Shown in pieces: positions 63,166-64,000 of a stretch of DNA of 64,000 nucleotides. The position numbers and the translations under genes are program-made. The stretch comes from Paenibacillus alba (GTDB taxonomy: Bacteria > Bacillota > Bacilli > Paenibacillales > NBRC-103111), in assembly GCF_013204855.1 (NCBI RefSeq), contig NZ_JABMKZ010000008.1:205562-269561 (forward strand), given 5' to 3'. The first letter of the stretch is position 1, and every line of letters begins with the position of its first letter. The notes under the pieces are model-generated. The model did no database searches, was not told where the DNA came from, and was given only the letters and a program-made list of their open reading frames with translations.

Positions 63166-63348
63166 CAGAAACAACGAGGACAGGCAAAGGCAACAGCAGC
63201 AACAACAGCCCTTCCTATACTTCGAATCATCTACCGCATGCTCAAGGACAGAGTACATTACCAAGAAACAGGCTGGGACTATCTAACGTCTTTACCATCC
63301 TCTGTGGAATACTGGATTAAAAAAATGAGGCGCAGGGATTTACCGTAA
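63166..63348 (+). pseudogene. C-terminal remnant of a probable IS110-type transposase
   Basis: The frame ending at 63348 reads ALPILRIIYRMLKDRVHYQE followed by TGWDYL, which resembles the C-terminal end of IS110/IS116/IS902 transposases (an IIYHMLKD-type helix, then a conserved tyrosine and G-DYL). The rest of the transposase is absent and no start is convincing. Identification is by eye on a short piece, so it is tentative. Confidence 0.45.
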
Positions 63349-63371
63349 ATATTGAATCCGCTGAAGCGCAG

Positions 63372-63876
63372 GCGCAGCGTGCTTTCGCGGGGATGCAGCC
63401 ATCTTCGCGCGTTGAGTCTGCTTTTTCGGCAGGCTCGGAGTACGTTCGATGCTGTCTCCCTCCGGAGACGGCCTTTTTGGCAGGTTCAGCGTACTATCGC
63501 GGGGATGCAGCCATCTTCGCGCGTTGAGACTGCTTTTTCAGCAGGCTCAGGACCGGTTCGATGCTGTCTCCCTCCGGAGACGGCCTTTTTGGCAGGCTCA
63601 GCGTACTATCGCGGGGATGCAGCCTACTTCGTGCGTTGAGACTGCTTTTTCAGCAGGCTCAGGACCGGTTCGATGCTGTCTCCCTCCGAAGACGGCCTTT
63701 TTGGCAGGCTCAGCGTGCTTTCGTGGAGAGCAGCCTTCTTCGCGCGTTGAGACTGCTTTTTCGGCAGGCTCGGAGTACGTTCGATGCTGTTTCCCTCCGG
63801 AGACGGCCTTTTTGGCAGGCTCAGCGTACTTTGGCGGGGATGCAGCCTTCTTCGCGCGTTGAGACTGCTTTTTCGA
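63372..63876 (+). repeat. 112-bp tandem repeat array, about 4.5 copies
   Basis: The marker TTCGCGCGTTGAG or a close variant recurs at 63404, 63516, 63628, 63739 and 63851, spacing 112, 112, 111 and 112 bp. Each unit carries a GTCTCC-CTCC-GGAGAC hairpin followed by GGCCTTTTTGG and a second pair built on GCAGGCTC. Because 112 is not a multiple of three, the protein frame shifts from unit to unit, so the open frames over the array on both strands are unlikely to be genes. From 63877 to 64000 I see only a short stem (AGCTAAAA/TTTTAGCT near 63923-63943) and no gene. Confidence 0.85.
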
Positions 63877-64000
63877 GACCGTCGAACAACTCCTCAACAA
63901 ACCCCCACCCATCCTCTCCACAGCTAAAACGCAAACTTTTTAGCTGCAAAAAGGCATTCCTCGTCCATTCGCCTCACTCTTTGTTCCCTCTACTTAGGAT

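Noticed and set aside
63372..63876. CRISPR-like array
   Set aside because: Units are about 112 bp and repeat along nearly their full length, with no unique spacers of constant size and no cas genes nearby.
63598..63921. Lysine-rich repeat protein on the minus strand (EPAKKAV and EPAEKAV motifs)
   Set aside because: The repeat period of 112 bp shifts frame between units, so the motifs are accidental products of repeated DNA; there is no convincing start signal.

Overview
The window reads as a Gram-positive, low-to-mid GC bacterium of the Paenibacillus/Cohnella type. The signs are YesM/YesN-type two-component systems that each sit beside a sugar ABC transporter, LplA/LplB/YtcP-like transporter parts, strong GGAGG-type ribosome binding sites with several GTG or TTG starts, and very long modular secreted glycosidases ending in triple SLH cell-wall domains. 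No rRNA, tRNA, CRISPR array or prophage was seen. Identifications were made by eye from protein motifs, so family names are firm where catalytic motifs are visible and substrate names are inference.

Layout. (1) 178-9776: two sugar permeases and a cytosolic GH42 beta-galactosidase, then a separately promoted sensor kinase, a small unknown protein, an AraC-type response regulator, and the lipoprotein binding protein that presumably completes the transporter. (2) 9847-48484: six large secreted proteins on the plus strand. Two are paralogous GH30+GH43 enzymes of 2327 and 2106 aa. A 596-aa protein carries one cohesin and three SLH domains. A 1492-aa protein is a GH29 alpha-fucosidase. A 4074-aa protein carries GH95, GH110-like and GH2 catalytic domains. 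A 1974-aa protein is a GH2 enzyme. Four end in SLH domains; the second GH30/GH43 and the GH29 instead end in cohesin-FIVAR-dockerin. (3) 48559-50976, minus strand: a cytosolic GH95 enzyme, converging on the giant genes across a bidirectional terminator. (4) 51323-63007: a second complete sugar-response locus with a secreted GH30-like enzyme, response regulator, sensor kinase, two permeases, a binding lipoprotein and an FAD-dependent oxidoreductase. (5) 63008-64000: a strong terminator, a likely IS110-type transposase remnant and a 112-bp tandem repeat array.

How it works together (inference). Extracellular enzymes clip a galactan-rich, fucosylated plant or host glycan. GH30 plus exo-beta-1,3-galactanase-like GH43 suggests type II arabinogalactan; GH29, GH95, GH110 and GH2 would remove fucose and galactose caps. 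Some enzymes are tethered to the wall by their own SLH domains. Others should dock by dockerin onto the SLH-cohesin protein encoded between them, giving a small cellulosome-like surface complex. Oligosaccharides enter by the ABC transporters (their ATPase is not in the window) and are finished in the cytosol by GH42 and GH95. The two two-component systems probably control their own transporter promoters through direct repeats spaced two helical turns apart, next to a recurring TGAAAGCG box that resembles a catabolite-response element.

The locus also records its own assembly. A decayed copy of the regulator/promoter/binding-protein segment lies between the two GH30/GH43 paralogues. Duplicated junction fragments flank the GH29 gene. 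The 3' ends of the last two giant genes are almost identical over 1.4 kb.
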